The notes beneath the pieces were generated by a model that was given only the letters and a program-made list of their open reading frames with translations, was not told the DNA's origin and ran no database searches. A DNA stretch of 64,000 nucleotides from Halogranum gelatinilyticum (GTDB lineage Archaea; Halobacteriota; Halobacteria; Halobacteriales; Haloferacaceae): the NCBI RefSeq assembly GCF_900103715.1, contig NZ_FNHL01000002.1:558001-622000 (forward strand), given 5' to 3'. This document shows, in pieces, positions 43,719 to 52,814 of this stretch. Within the stretch, counting starts at the first letter, position 1; each line of letters opens with the position of its first letter. The position numbers were made by a program, and so were the translations under genes.

Positions 43719-44189
43719 ATGGAACAACAGAGCACGGCCAAGTTCTCGGGCGTCTGGTCCCCCGAGGAGGTCGCCGACTTCCTCACCGAGACGACCGTGC
43801 CGATCCGCATCTCCTGCCGAACCCCACGCGACGACCTCTGGATGCTCTCGCTGTGGTACGAGTACGTCGACGGCGAGTTCCGGTGTGCGACGGGCAAAGA
43901 CGCCGACATCGTCGAGTTCCTCCAGTCGACCGAGGAGGTCGCCTTCGAGGTGTCGACCAACGACCCGCCCTACCGCGGCGTCCGCGGCCGCGGCACCGCC
44001 TCGCTCGGTCCCGACGAGGACAAACAGCAGCTTCGGGCACTGCTCGAACGCTATCTCGGCGGGACCGACAGCTCGCTCGCCCGGTCGCTGCTCGCGCCCG
44101 AGCGCGAGGAGGTCCGCATCCGCATCACGCCCGAGAAACTCTACAGCTGGGACTTCTCCGAGCGGATGGGCGAGAGCAACGACGCCTGA
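43719..44189 (+). CDS. Pyridoxamine-5'-phosphate-oxidase-fold flavin protein
   Basis: 156 aa, split-barrel FMN-binding family. The segment IRISCRTPRDDLWMLSLWYEYVDG (strands 1-3) and the DADIVEFLQSTEEVAFEVS helix-strand unit are typical, followed by YRGVRGRGTASL. The ending KLYSWDFSERM (Tyr-Ser-Trp-Asp) is common to haloarchaeal members. It probably binds FMN or F420-like cofactor; substrate unknown. ATG 43719 is preferred to upstream in-frame codons. It is divergent from arcS. Confidence 0.82.
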   Translation: MEQQSTAKFSGVWSPEEVADFLTETTVPIRISCRTPRDDLWMLSLWYEYVDGEFRCATGKDADIVEFLQSTEEVAFEVSTNDPPYRGVRGRGTASLGPDEDKQQLRALLERYLGGTDSSLARSLLAPEREEVRIRITPEKLYSWDFSERMGESNDA

Positions 44190-44232
44190 GCGAGGCAGAA
44201 CACTTACCGGGAGCGGTCGCCGACCGCCACAT

Positions 44233-45210
44233 ATGGCCCTCCCTCGCCCGCTCGCTCGACTCGTCGCGCCCCATCGGGCGTTCGGCGACGACGAGAACCG
44301 GACGTCCCTCCCGGTCGCGCTCGGTCTCGTCCTCCTCGTCGCCGTCGTCAGTACGGTGAGTTTCTCGATGGCGGCGACGCCCATCGCCGCCGCGGTCGAC
44401 GGCACGGTGACCGTCGACAATCCGAACCGCCCCGCCGACTTTGTCTGCCAGTCACAGACCGACGACGGGAGCGGCTGGAACAGCGACACGCCCGAGGCCT
44501 GCACCGAACCCGAACAGCTCACCCGGTCGCTCGCGGGCTACGCACAGAGCGCGGTCGGTGGGCTGCTCGGTCCCGCGTTCCTCACCGTCGTCGTCGGCTG
44601 GCTCCTCGCCACGGCGTGGCTCTACACTCTGACCGGCAGCGGCGACGAGGGGTTGGTGACGACGCTGCTCGGCGACACCGCCTGGGCCGGACTCCCGTTT
44701 CTGTTACCGGCTGTCGCCCGTCCGCTCGTCCTCGGGCGGACCGCCGAGACCTACCGCTACGGCGCGACTATCGAGAGCGTCGAGACGACGGCGGTCGCCG
44801 TCGCCTCGGGTGCCGACTCGACGGTCCTGTTCGCCGTCTCCGTCGCCGCGCTGCTCTGGAGCGGTGCCGTCCTCGTCGGGGTCGCCCACCGGCGGCGCGA
44901 CCTGCCGCTCCGGGGTGCTGGCAGCCTCGTCGCGGTCCCGGTCGGGATTCTCGTCTTCGCGGCGTCGGCCCAGCAGACACCGGGGGCGAGTCAGCGGGCG
45001 TTCGTCGTCGGCGGAATCATGCTCGCGTTCGGCCTGCCGTACGCGCTCTTCCCGGTCGCCCTCATCAGGCTGAGCAAGCGCCTCGAACTCATCGGCTTCC
45101 GGGGCGACGTCGAACCGGAGGAGTGGTACGTCAACCTCCACCGGTACGGCGGGTTGGCCGCGGCGTGTCTCGGGTTCCTTCTCGTCGGCGCGCCACCGCT
45201 CGTTATCTGA
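44233..45210 (+). CDS. Multi-pass membrane protein, Yip1-like
   Basis: 325 aa with about six to eight hydrophobic helices. It begins MALPRPLARLVAPHRAF, with a conserved haloarchaeal Yip1-type N-terminus, an external loop containing two Cys (QSQTDDGSGW... and EACTEPEQL), then GYAQSAVGGLLGPAF and GDTAWAGLPFLLPAVARPLVL, and a cytosolic tail EEWYVNLHRYGGL before the last helix. Function unknown. It starts 43 bp after the flavin protein. Its last codons and stop lie within a 42-bp tandem duplication. Confidence 0.75.
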   Translation: MALPRPLARLVAPHRAFGDDENRTSLPVALGLVLLVAVVSTVSFSMAATPIAAAVDGTVTVDNPNRPADFVCQSQTDDGSGWNSDTPEACTEPEQLTRSLAGYAQSAVGGLLGPAFLTVVVGWLLATAWLYTLTGSGDEGLVTTLLGDTAWAGLPFLLPAVARPLVLGRTAETYRYGATIESVETTAVAVASGADSTVLFAVSVAALLWSGAVLVGVAHRRRDLPLRGAGSLVAVPVGILVFAASAQQTPGASQRAFVVGGIMLAFGLPYALFPVALIRLSKRLELIGFRGDVEPEEWYVNLHRYGGLAAACLGFLLVGAPPLVI

Positions 45211-45276
45211 GTCGTGTCGGCGACGACGCCAGTGCCACCGCTCGTAATCTGAGCCGCGTCGGCGACGACGCCAGTG
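45193..45276. repeat. 42-bp tandem duplication over the end of the membrane-protein gene
   Basis: Two copies (45193-45234 and 45235-45276) starting ccaccgctcgt and ending gacgccagtg, with three mismatches. The first copy carries the last codons and the TGA of the gene ending at 45210; the second abuts the stop of the convergent kinase at 45277. It looks like a slippage event in the convergent spacer. Confidence 0.85.
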
Positions 45277-46722
45277 TCACTCGTCCGTGTCGACGCCGCT
45301 GAACCGCAGCCGCGCTCCGCCGTCCGGACTCGCTTCGAGTGCCAGCGTCCAGCCGTGGGCCTCGGCGACTTCCTCGACGATGGAGAGCCCGAGTCCTGTG
45401 CTGTCGCCGCCGGAGACGCCGACGTCGAGAAGTTGCCGTGGCTCCGGGGGGAACCCCGGGCCGTCGTCGTCGACGGCGAAGCCGTCGTCGGTGTCGCGGA
45501 CGGTCACGGCCACCATCTCGCCGCCGTGTGTGACGGCGTTTCTGACGACGTTCTCGAACAGCCGTAGCAACGAGCCTTCGTTGGCCTCGACGTCCCGGTC
45601 GCTCTCGACGGTGAGGGTGGCGTCGGCGGTGTCGACGCTCGTCCAAGCCCGCTCGGCGACCGACGCGAGCGACAGCCGCGTCCGGTCGAGGTCGCTGGCG
45701 TCGCGGGTCGTCAGAAACAGCAGGTCGTCGACGAGGCGGTCCATCCGCGAGAGCGCGGTGTCGAGCTTGTCGAAGTGCTCGGAGTCACCCGTCTCGCGGG
45801 CCAGGGTGGCGTAGCCGCTCGCGACGTTCAGCGGGTTCCGGAGGTCGTGCGAGAAGAAGCGTGCGAGGTTCGCGAGCCGCCGGTTTCGGGTCTCCAACTC
45901 CCGTTCGGTCGCGACGCGGTCCGTCACGTCGCGTGTCGTGGCGGCGACACCGCGCAGGTCGTCGGTGTCGAGGCGCGTCAGTCGCGTCTCGGTCGTCCGG
46001 TTCCCGATGTCCGGTAGCTGGAGGTCCATCTCGACGCGGGCCGACTCCCGCTCGCCGTCGAGCAACTGCTGGACGACGGCGTCGTACGATTCGAGGTCGG
46101 CCGCGTCCATGATGCCCTCCTCGACGAATATCTCCGGTGCCTCCCGCTGGAGCCGTTCGGTGTCGATGCCGTGGACGTCGGCACTCCGTCCGTTGAAGAA
46201 GACGCGCTCGCCGTCCTCGTCGATGATGTGCGCGCCGTCCATGACCCCCTCGACGAGCGCGCGGTAGTAGGCGAACTCCTGCCCGTTGGCGTCGCCCGCC
46301 CCGCCTTCCGGCCGTTTCTCTCGGGCGTCGGCGACAGAGTCGCGGACGCGCTCGACGAGCGTCTCGTGGCTCGCTTCGGATTCTCGGTTCGGGACGTAGC
46401 CTGCGGCACCGGCGGCGAACGCCTCGCCAGCGAGCGTCTCGCTGCCGTCTCGCGGATAGAACACGACAGGAGTCCGGTTCCCGTGGTGGGCGAGTTCGGC
46501 GAGAAGTGCGAAGCCGTCGACGTCGGGTGGCTGGTGGCTCGTCACGAGACAGTCGACAGCGGTCTCGTCGGTGTCATCGACGCGCTCGAAGCGAGCGAGC
46601 GCGGCCTCCGTGGAGTCGACGGCCGTGGCCGTCACTCCGCCGTCCCGACTCAGTGCCGTCGCCGTCCGCGTGCGTGATTCGGGGTCGCCGTCGACGACGA
46701 GCACCCGAACATCCAGAGCCAT
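45277..46722 (-). CDS. Hybrid sensor kinase: receiver-like domain, PAS, histidine kinase
   Basis: 481 aa cytoplasmic. Residues 1-125 are a receiver fold (VRVLVVDGDPES and DCLVTSHQPPDVDGFALL), but the phosphoacceptor Asp is replaced by Ser62; the late Lys region is also altered. PAS (about 148-270, ATTRDVTDRVATE). HisKA FFSHDLRNPLN with His292. HATPase with NVVRNAVTHG, DDDGPGFPPE and GLGLSIVEEVAEAHG. This order is frequent in haloarchaea. The receiver probably serves as a dimerisation or sensory module rather than a phosphoacceptor. The stimulus is unknown. Confidence 0.9.
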   Translation of the reverse strand: MALDVRVLVVDGDPESRTRTATALSRDGGVTATAVDSTEAALARFERVDDTDETAVDCLVTSHQPPDVDGFALLAELAHHGNRTPVVFYPRDGSETLAGEAFAAGAAGYVPNRESEASHETLVERVRDSVADAREKRPEGGAGDANGQEFAYYRALVEGVMDGAHIIDEDGERVFFNGRSADVHGIDTERLQREAPEIFVEEGIMDAADLESYDAVVQQLLDGERESARVEMDLQLPDIGNRTTETRLTRLDTDDLRGVAATTRDVTDRVATERELETRNRRLANLARFFSHDLRNPLNVASGYATLARETGDSEHFDKLDTALSRMDRLVDDLLFLTTRDASDLDRTRLSLASVAERAWTSVDTADATLTVESDRDVEANEGSLLRLFENVVRNAVTHGGEMVAVTVRDTDDGFAVDDDGPGFPPEPRQLLDVGVSGGDSTGLGLSIVEEVAEAHGWTLALEASPDGGARLRFSGVDTDE

Positions 46723-46818
46723 CTGCTCTTAAAATATGCGGGGTCTGGTAAAAATAGCCCGGACAGTTACGAACGCAAACTATTCACCCAGTTGTCACCA
46801 CGGCACGGCGACAGCAGG

Positions 46819-48336
46819 TTATTGGCCTGTCTCGCCGTCCGCGCTGTCGCTGTCCGCGTAGTGGCTCCGGACGAGGTTCTCCCGGTGGACCCGCTCGGGC
46901 AGCGCGTCGAGTGCGGCGTCGGGCCAGTCGTCGTGGGCGAGTGTGACCGAGACCTCGGGATTCGCCTCGGCCAGCCGGCTCACGCCGTCGGCAGCCGCCA
47001 GATAGGCGTCGTCGTCGAACCGCTCGGGGACCTCGGCGGTCAGGGGGTAAGTCTCCGAGAGCGCGCGCGGGAACGGGCCGAGCGGCGGGACGACCCGCCA
47101 GACGGCGTCGAAGTCGTGCTCCTTCGGCGTACCGCCCTGCGTGAGCAACACGTCGCCCGAGAGGTCGAAGCGGTCGAGTCGCTCGTGGTGACGGAGAACC
47201 TCGGGACGGCGGGCACTCTCGTTGGAGAGATAGAAGAACGACCCCTTCGAGACAGGGTCCTCGCGTTCGAGTTGCTCGGCGTGTTCGAGGAGCGCGCGGT
47301 AGCCGTCGAGCATCGCCGGATGGCCGCGGGCACGCGTCTCGACGAGTTCCAGCAGGTTGCCAGAGCGGATGGCCTGCTTGATGCGGCGGATCTCCTCGAA
47401 CGTGACGTGGAGGTTGTGCTCGGCGAGCAGCCGCTCTTGGGTGTCCTCGTCGAAGCCGCGGACGTCCGCGGGGTCGTGTTCGGCACAGACGGGACAGGAG
47501 CAGGGGAAGTAGTCGAGTTCCTCCAGATGCTCGGTTCCGCGGACGGTCAGATAGCGGCCGTCGCGGGCGTAGAGCGCGTAGGCGGCGGAGTCGAACAGGT
47601 CACAGCCCATGGCGACGGCGAGCGCGAACATCATCGGATGGCCCGCGCCGAAGAGATGGACCGGGCAGTCCGCGCCCAGTCCGCGCTTCGCCCCGGCGAC
47701 GACGTCGACCATGTCGTCGTAGCGGTAGGCGTTCATCAGCGGGACGACGGCCCCGACGGGGAACACGTCGAGGTCCGTCGCTTCGGCGTGGCTGCCCGCA
47801 CGTTCGCGCAGGTCGGAGTACGTCGACCCCTGGACGGGCGCGTTGACGAGCATCTCGCCGGTGTCGATGGCTTCGGCGTCGGCGAGGGCGGTCTGCGTGA
47901 TTTCGAGTTCTTCTTCCGCTTGCTCGCGGGAGACGTCCGGCGGCGTCGGGATGTCGACGGGCGTGCCGATGTCGGAGCCGATGTCCAGCTGGAACTGGAT
48001 GATCTCCTCGGTCGTGACCTCGATCTCGCCGTATTCGGCGAGCTGGAAGGAGCCGGAGTCGGTCATGATGGCCCCGTCGAAGTCGAGCAGTTCGTGGAGT
48101 CCGACGTCGAGTGCCTGCTCGCGCAGGCGGTCGGTCTGGCGGATGATGTAGGAGTTCGTGATGAGAATCTCCGCGCCGAACTCCGATTCGAGCCGGGCGG
48201 GAGAGATGGTCTGGAGATTGGGGTTGACGACGGGCAGGAGTGCCGGTGTCTCGACGGTGACGCCCGCTCGCGGCACCGTGAGCTGGCCGATGCGGCCACC
48301 GGCGTCGCCGTCGCGAATCTCGAAACAGTCGCGCAT
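46819..48336 (-). CDS. tgtA: Archaeal tRNA-guanine(15) transglycosylase
   Basis: 505 aa. Exchanges guanine at tRNA position 15 for preQ0, the first tRNA-bound step of archaeosine synthesis. Key motifs are [16 protein letters not shown] (Asp93 region, base recognition), [39 protein letters not shown] (motif about 228-253), and the zinc site Cys279/Cys281/Cys284 (CSCPVC) with a later His in [11 protein letters not shown]. The C-terminal extension (about 370-505) corresponds to the domain C1/C2 region of arcTGT. It is on the same strand as arcS about 3.2 kb away. The product is full length. Confidence 0.95.
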   Translation of the reverse strand: MRDCFEIRDGDAGGRIGQLTVPRAGVTVETPALLPVVNPNLQTISPARLESEFGAEILITNSYIIRQTDRLREQALDVGLHELLDFDGAIMTDSGSFQLAEYGEIEVTTEEIIQFQLDIGSDIGTPVDIPTPPDVSREQAEEELEITQTALADAEAIDTGEMLVNAPVQGSTYSDLRERAGSHAEATDLDVFPVGAVVPLMNAYRYDDMVDVVAGAKRGLGADCPVHLFGAGHPMMFALAVAMGCDLFDSAAYALYARDGRYLTVRGTEHLEELDYFPCSCPVCAEHDPADVRGFDEDTQERLLAEHNLHVTFEEIRRIKQAIRSGNLLELVETRARGHPAMLDGYRALLEHAEQLEREDPVSKGSFFYLSNESARRPEVLRHHERLDRFDLSGDVLLTQGGTPKEHDFDAVWRVVPPLGPFPRALSETYPLTAEVPERFDDDAYLAAADGVSRLAEANPEVSVTLAHDDWPDAALDALPERVHRENLVRSHYADSDSADGETGQ

Positions 48337-48438
48337 GGGTCGGAGTTTCCGGTCGCTGGCGGTAAGAGTTGCGTTCGGCCGGTACCGGAGTCAGCTGGTC
48401 GAGTGCTGTCGTTCGATGGCGTGGATAGGGCTGGGTCA

Positions 48439-48544
48439 TGGCGCGTGGCTTCGCGCCGCTCCGTCGGCGCGTCACACTCGTGCGAGGGATGAGTGAACGA
48501 GCGATAGCGAGTGAGCGAATCGGCTGGGGAGGGTGTGGCTGTGC
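48439..48544 (+). repeat. 106-bp inverted repeat, left copy
   Basis: Matches the reverse complement of 49711-49816 with five mismatches by eye. The two copies bracket the alpha/beta-hydrolase gene. The 320-bp spacer 48337-48656 contains this repeat and no gene. The sequence holds short GAGCGA/GAGTGA-type runs. Confidence 0.9.
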
Positions 48545-48656
48545 GGAGTGCGGGGCTTTCGGGTTGTTACGGAACTCGTGATGAGAGACAGCCAATCAAT
48601 TCCTGAACTGCCCTCTGGGTCCAGCCGTGCTCGACAACCGACAGAGTGGAATCACT

Positions 48657-49472
48657 CTACGCGCCGATTTCGTCCAAGAACCCAGCTACCACGTCGTTGA
48701 ACACCTCGGCGTTGTCGAGATTCGACAGATGCCCCGCCGCCGGAATCTCCTGCATCTCGGCGTCCAACGCCGTCGCCAACTTCCGGTTCTGTGCGACCAC
48801 CGCACGGGCCTCGTGGTCGCCGTAGAGCAAGAGCGAGGGCGCGTCGACGGACGACACGTCCACCCCGTCGGCCTCGTAGAGCGCGTCGAACACCTTCACG
48901 AACTCCCGCGAAGAGAAGGCGTCGACCTCCCCCAGGGCGTACTCGCGGACGTCGTCGTTGAGCGCGAGCCACCGCTTGCCCTCGACGGCACGGACGCTCT
49001 GGAGTAGCATCCGGAAGGCCGTGCCGGAGCCGAGCAGTCTGAACGTCGGATAGAGCGACGGCTTGGGGAAGAGGAACTGTTTTTGAAGTCCTGTCATCGG
49101 CACCGGCGGCAGCGACTCGACGGTATCGGCGAGCACGAGGCCCGAAACGTCGTAGTCGGCGGCGTAGGTCTGCGCCACCAGCCCGCCGAGCGAGAGCCCG
49201 CAGAGAATCGGGTCGTCGACAGCGAGGTCGCGCAGGGTCGCCCGCAGGTCGGCGGCGAAGAGGTCGACGGTGTAGGTCCGTGCGTCGGTCGCGCCCGTCT
49301 CACCGTGGCCGCGGATGTCGACCGTGATGACCCGGTATTCGTCGGCGAAGCGGTCGACCTGTGGCCGCCACATCTCGCCGGAGAGCCAGCCGCCGTGGAC
49401 GAAGACGAGCGGCTGGCCGGTTCCCGTCGACTCGGTGTGGAGGACTCGCGCGTCCGACTGTCTCGTCGTCAC
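48657..49472 (-). CDS. Alpha/beta-fold hydrolase
   Basis: 271 aa, GTG start at 49472. Oxyanion motif VFVHGGWLSGEMW, nucleophile elbow GLSLGG (Ser about 94), acid Asp in LLLYGDHEARAVV, and His in AAGHLSNLDN. This is the common esterase / 3-oxoadipate-enol-lactonase-like branch; the substrate cannot be inferred. It is flanked by 106-bp inverted repeats (48439-48544 and 49711-49816), which raises the possibility that the unit was acquired or inverted as a block. Confidence 0.88.
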   Translation of the reverse strand: MTTRQSDARVLHTESTGTGQPLVFVHGGWLSGEMWRPQVDRFADEYRVITVDIRGHGETGATDARTYTVDLFAADLRATLRDLAVDDPILCGLSLGGLVAQTYAADYDVSGLVLADTVESLPPVPMTGLQKQFLFPKPSLYPTFRLLGSGTAFRMLLQSVRAVEGKRWLALNDDVREYALGEVDAFSSREFVKVFDALYEADGVDVSSVDAPSLLLYGDHEARAVVAQNRKLATALDAEMQEIPAAGHLSNLDNAEVFNDVVAGFLDEIGA

Positions 49473-49710
49473 AGGTTGTGGCTAGGGATGGTGGGTCCTG
49501 AACCGTTCGATTCCGGCTAGATGGGATTGTCGGGAAATTCTAGAGAGTTGGTCTGGTGTGCAGTGCTGTGTCTCTGACCGTCTCGAAAGCCCACGCGCTG
49601 TCGACTCGGGGGCCTCGTCGCGCTCCTCGTCGCTCACTTCGTTCGCTCCTGCGGTGCTTACGTCGTCCGCCGTCGTCGACAACGCGTCCCCTTTCAGTCC
49701 CACCCGAACG

Positions 49711-49816
49711 GCACGGCCACAGCCTCCCCAGCCGATTCACTCACTCGCTGTCGCTCGTTCGCTCATCCCTCGCACGAGTGTGACGCGCCGACGGAGCGGC
49801 GCGAAGCCACGCGCCA
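49711..49816 (-). repeat. 106-bp inverted repeat, right copy
   Basis: Partner of 48439-48544 in opposite orientation. It lies in the 401-bp spacer 49473-49873, in which I see no gene. The left part of this spacer (about 49560-49680) also contains biased CGTCG/CTCGTC-type sequence. Confidence 0.9.
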
Positions 49817-49873
49817 CGGCGGACAGAGAGCAGTCGCTCTCAACCGAAGAATACGAGAAAAGCGTCCCCAGCC

Positions 49874-50629
49874 TCAGAGCAGTGCCGTCTGGAGGTTCGG
49901 ATTCGTTGCGACGAAGTAGAGAATGCTGAACAGCGTCGCGTTGTAGGCACCGTGAATCAGCGACGGGACGACGAGGTTGTCGGTCAGTTCGTAGACCGTC
50001 CCGAAGACCAGACTCGGGAAGAAGAGAATACTGATGGAGACGAGTCGCGCGCCAGCCGCGCCCGAGAGTGCCGAGAAGTGAATCGAGGCGAAGATAATCG
50101 CCCCGAGGATGATGCTCGCGGGCGCGCCGAACGACTCGCGGATGCGGTTCTGGACGACGCCACGGAAGAGCAGCTCCTCGCCCGGCCCGATGAGGAGGAA
50201 GGAGGCCGGGATGAGAAGCAAGAGCACCTCGGGGTTCTCCAGGCCGATCTCGGCCGCCTGGTTCGCGCCGGCTTCGACGCCGGTGGTCGCGACGACGACG
50301 GAGCCTGCGATGGCGAGACCGAACGCGAGGACGTAGCCGCCGCCGACGAACAGCAGTTCGCGGATGCTGGGGAGTCGGACACCGATGTAGTCGCGGCCGA
50401 GACCGCGATAGCGGAGATAGCCGAGACCGATGCCACCGAAGGCGACGCCCTGTACGAGGACGAGCGAGATGACGATGAGCGAGACGGGCGTGAGCGAGAC
50501 ACCAGCGAACTGGAGGCCGAGTGCGGCCCCGAAGACCAGCACCGTCCCGCCAACCAGCCCGAGTATCGCGATACCGAGGGCGGCGAGAATGGCGACGGCC
50601 GAACGCACGACGGGGGAGGCGGAGTCCAT
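49874..50629 (-). CDS. CPBP family intramembrane metalloprotease
   Basis: 251 aa with about seven or eight helices. CAAX-protease/bacteriocin-processing (Abi) motifs: GPGEELLFRG with Glu151, Glu152 and Arg156; FASIHFSAL with His184; and IHGAYNA with His226 and Asn230. All predicted catalytic and metal residues are present. Substrates are unknown in haloarchaea; the family acts in prenyl-protein or peptide processing elsewhere. Confidence 0.9.
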   Translation of the reverse strand: MDSASPVVRSAVAILAALGIAILGLVGGTVLVFGAALGLQFAGVSLTPVSLIVISLVLVQGVAFGGIGLGYLRYRGLGRDYIGVRLPSIRELLFVGGGYVLAFGLAIAGSVVVATTGVEAGANQAAEIGLENPEVLLLLIPASFLLIGPGEELLFRGVVQNRIRESFGAPASIILGAIIFASIHFSALSGAAGARLVSISILFFPSLVFGTVYELTDNLVVPSLIHGAYNATLFSILYFVATNPNLQTALL

Positions 50630-50728
50630 GTCCCTTTCTCAGGCTCCCGTGGTGAAAACAGTTCCCGCTCCCGTCGCCCGAAAACCCCCGCTCCCACGAG
50701 GATTCGCGCCGTGAGTCCAGTTCGCCGG

Positions 50729-51286
50729 TTACCGCTGGGTCAGTTCGTAGTTGAGCACGGCGATGGCCGTCCGGCCGTCGACGACGTCTTCGCCCGTGCC
50801 GCTGTCGACGACGGCCGCGAGCAGGTCGTCGTAGTCCGCGACGTCGACGCGGATGCTCTCGTTGAAGTCGAGTTCCTGTTCCGCGGTCGGCTCACATCCC
50901 CGTGCGACGAAGTAGTGGTGGACGGAGTTGGCGATGCCGTTGGCTGGCTCGGCGGTGGTCAGATGGATCAACTCGTCGGCCTCGTAGCCCGTCTCCTCGG
51001 CGAGTTCACGCTCGGCCGCGGCCGCGAGGTCGTCGTCGTCGGGTTCGGTGCCGCCCGCGGGCAGCCCGCGGTTGACCCGTCCTACGGCCTGTCGCCACTC
51101 CTCGATGAGCACGACGTCGCCGTCGGGCGTGAACGGGAGAATCACGACCGCCGGTGGCTCGTCGACGTAGTGGTAGTCCGTCTCGGTGCCGTCGGGCAGC
51201 CGGACGTCGTCTCTCCGAATGTCGAAGCCGGGGCAGCTGTAGTCGATATCCGTCGCCGTCGTCTCCCACGCGAGCGGGTCGTCCAT
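50729..51286 (-). CDS. NUDIX hydrolase (ADP-ribose pyrophosphatase-like)
   Basis: 185 aa from ATG 51286. The Nudix box spans about residues 78-100: GG...AAAERELAEETGYEA (R-E-x2-E-E). The preceding strand VVILPFTPDGDVVLIEEWRQAVG and GLPAGG fit the ADP-sugar pyrophosphatase subgroup (VRQYR-like EEWRQ). Expected to hydrolyse ADP-ribose or nucleotide sugars. An in-frame upstream start exists, but the added 30 residues are atypical. Confidence 0.9.
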   Translation of the reverse strand: MDDPLAWETTATDIDYSCPGFDIRRDDVRLPDGTETDYHYVDEPPAVVILPFTPDGDVVLIEEWRQAVGRVNRGLPAGGTEPDDDDLAAAAERELAEETGYEADELIHLTTAEPANGIANSVHHYFVARGCEPTAEQELDFNESIRVDVADYDDLLAAVVDSGTGEDVVDGRTAIAVLNYELTQR

Positions 51287-51422
51287 GCGACAGCCTGCGG
51301 CTGGAGAGACCAAAACCGCCACGGTCGGAACGTCGGCGTCGACCAAATCGCCGTCGACCACACTGCCGTCGACCACGTCGCTGGCGAGGAGACTCTCGTG
51401 AAAATTCGAAGACGAAAACGGG

Positions 51423-52700
51423 TTACCGCAGCCGACGGCTGAGCCGGCTGCCGGCGACGGTGCCGGTTCCGGTCAGGACCAGCCCGAACGAGACGAGCGT
51501 CAGGAGGACGTGAATCTCCGAGAGCCACACCGGAAGCGGATAGCTGCTCTTTGCCGCCCGGAGCAGCAGCGAGAGCACGGGAACCTCCGCCGACTCGACG
51601 TCGACGTCTCCAGTCTCGTACCGCTGGGCCCCGACCGTCTCACCCTCGGGGAGCCGTTCGGCCTCGTAGGGGACGAGCGGTGTCTGGGCGCGCCAGATCG
51701 TCGCGCCGGACTCGTTGACCTCGACGACGCGCTTCCCCAGCGAGTCGGTGATGAGCGTGTTGCCGTTTTCCAGCCGGTCGGCGTCGCGCGGCCACGCGAA
51801 GCCCTGGTCGTCGGCCTCGGTGAGCACCCACGCGATCTCCCACTCGTCGGTCTCGTCGTTCCGGTGGAGTTCGACGACGCGGTCGTTCTCGCTGTCGGCG
51901 ACGAGGACCGCGCCGTCACCGAGCCACTGCGGGTTGTGCTGCTTCTCGAGGACGTCGGTGTCGCCGCGACGCGGACCCTCGTTCGGCGTCGGATCCTTGT
52001 TGATGACCTCGACGACCTCGGCGTCGTACTTCTCCTCGCCGCGCTCGACGACGAGGAGCTGGTGGGCGTTACGGACGGAGACGAGATACCGGCCGTCGCC
52101 GATGCGGTCGACGTCGTTGATGTGGAGCCAGTCGGTCCGCGTCGGATCCGGCGGTGCCTCGTAGAAGCTGCTGGCGTTCCACTGCCAGGTCACCTCGCCG
52201 TTCCGGACCGTGAAGACACGCTCGGCGTCCATATCCGTCATGAGAAACTCGCCGGACGGCAGTTTCTCGACGTCGTGGACCTCGCTGTTCGACCGCGTGC
52301 GCACCGGGAAGCTAAACTCGCTGACGATGCGCGGTTCGGGCTCGGGTTCGATGATACGGTATCCGGTGTGGACGCACGGCGACTCGTATGGACCACACTG
52401 CTCGTAGCCGCTCTGCATGAACCCGGCCATGACGCTGCCGTTGTCGAGTCGGGTCACGTCGAAGTAGCTCTCCGCGCTGCCCTCCTTCCACACCGTCTCC
52501 GTCCCGTTGAGCAGGTAGACGCTGCCGTCTTCGTGGAGTCCCGCACCGCCACCCTGCGAGCCGACGAGCGTCTTGACCCCGCTGTCGCCGACGGCGGTTC
52601 CGAGACTCGGTGCCAACGCTGCACTGACCAGTAACATCACGACGAAGAGCGCGACACCGCCCCCGGCGAGTGCCGCTCCGGTTCTCTCTCTTTCGACCAT
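51423..52700 (-). CDS. Membrane-anchored arylsulfotransferase-like beta-propeller
   Basis: 425 aa from ATG 52700. N-terminal signal-anchor helix (about 10-32) and C-terminal helix (about 393-415, VLLTLVSFGLVLTGTG) before basic RLSRRLR. Between them is a six-blade propeller with ASST-family signatures: EVHDVEKLPSGEFLMTDMD, WLHINDVDRIGDGRYLVSVRN, KQHNPQWLGDGAVLVADSEN, and WPRDADRLENGNTLITDS. His residues in the 'HINDV' and 'QHNPQ' blades match the ASST active-site His positions. Sulfotransferase activity is unproven; the domain faces outside. It is divergent from the UbiA gene. Confidence 0.82.
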   Translation of the reverse strand: MVERERTGAALAGGGVALFVVMLLVSAALAPSLGTAVGDSGVKTLVGSQGGGAGLHEDGSVYLLNGTETVWKEGSAESYFDVTRLDNGSVMAGFMQSGYEQCGPYESPCVHTGYRIIEPEPEPRIVSEFSFPVRTRSNSEVHDVEKLPSGEFLMTDMDAERVFTVRNGEVTWQWNASSFYEAPPDPTRTDWLHINDVDRIGDGRYLVSVRNAHQLLVVERGEEKYDAEVVEVINKDPTPNEGPRRGDTDVLEKQHNPQWLGDGAVLVADSENDRVVELHRNDETDEWEIAWVLTEADDQGFAWPRDADRLENGNTLITDSLGKRVVEVNESGATIWRAQTPLVPYEAERLPEGETVGAQRYETGDVDVESAEVPVLSLLLRAAKSSYPLPVWLSEIHVLLTLVSFGLVLTGTGTVAGSRLSRRLR

Positions 52701-52814
52701 TAGCTGATGGCTGAGTGGTACCGCGTACCGTGAATAAGCCTTCGGAAAGCGAACCTCTCGCCCCCGTCCCCCCGCCGAACAGTGATGTGGCTGAAGAACG
52801 TTACCACACCACAC

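Noticed and set aside
48337-48656. Transposon with the 106-bp repeats as terminal inverted repeats
   Set aside because: No transposase in the interval and no target-site duplication found; kept as a repeat finding only.
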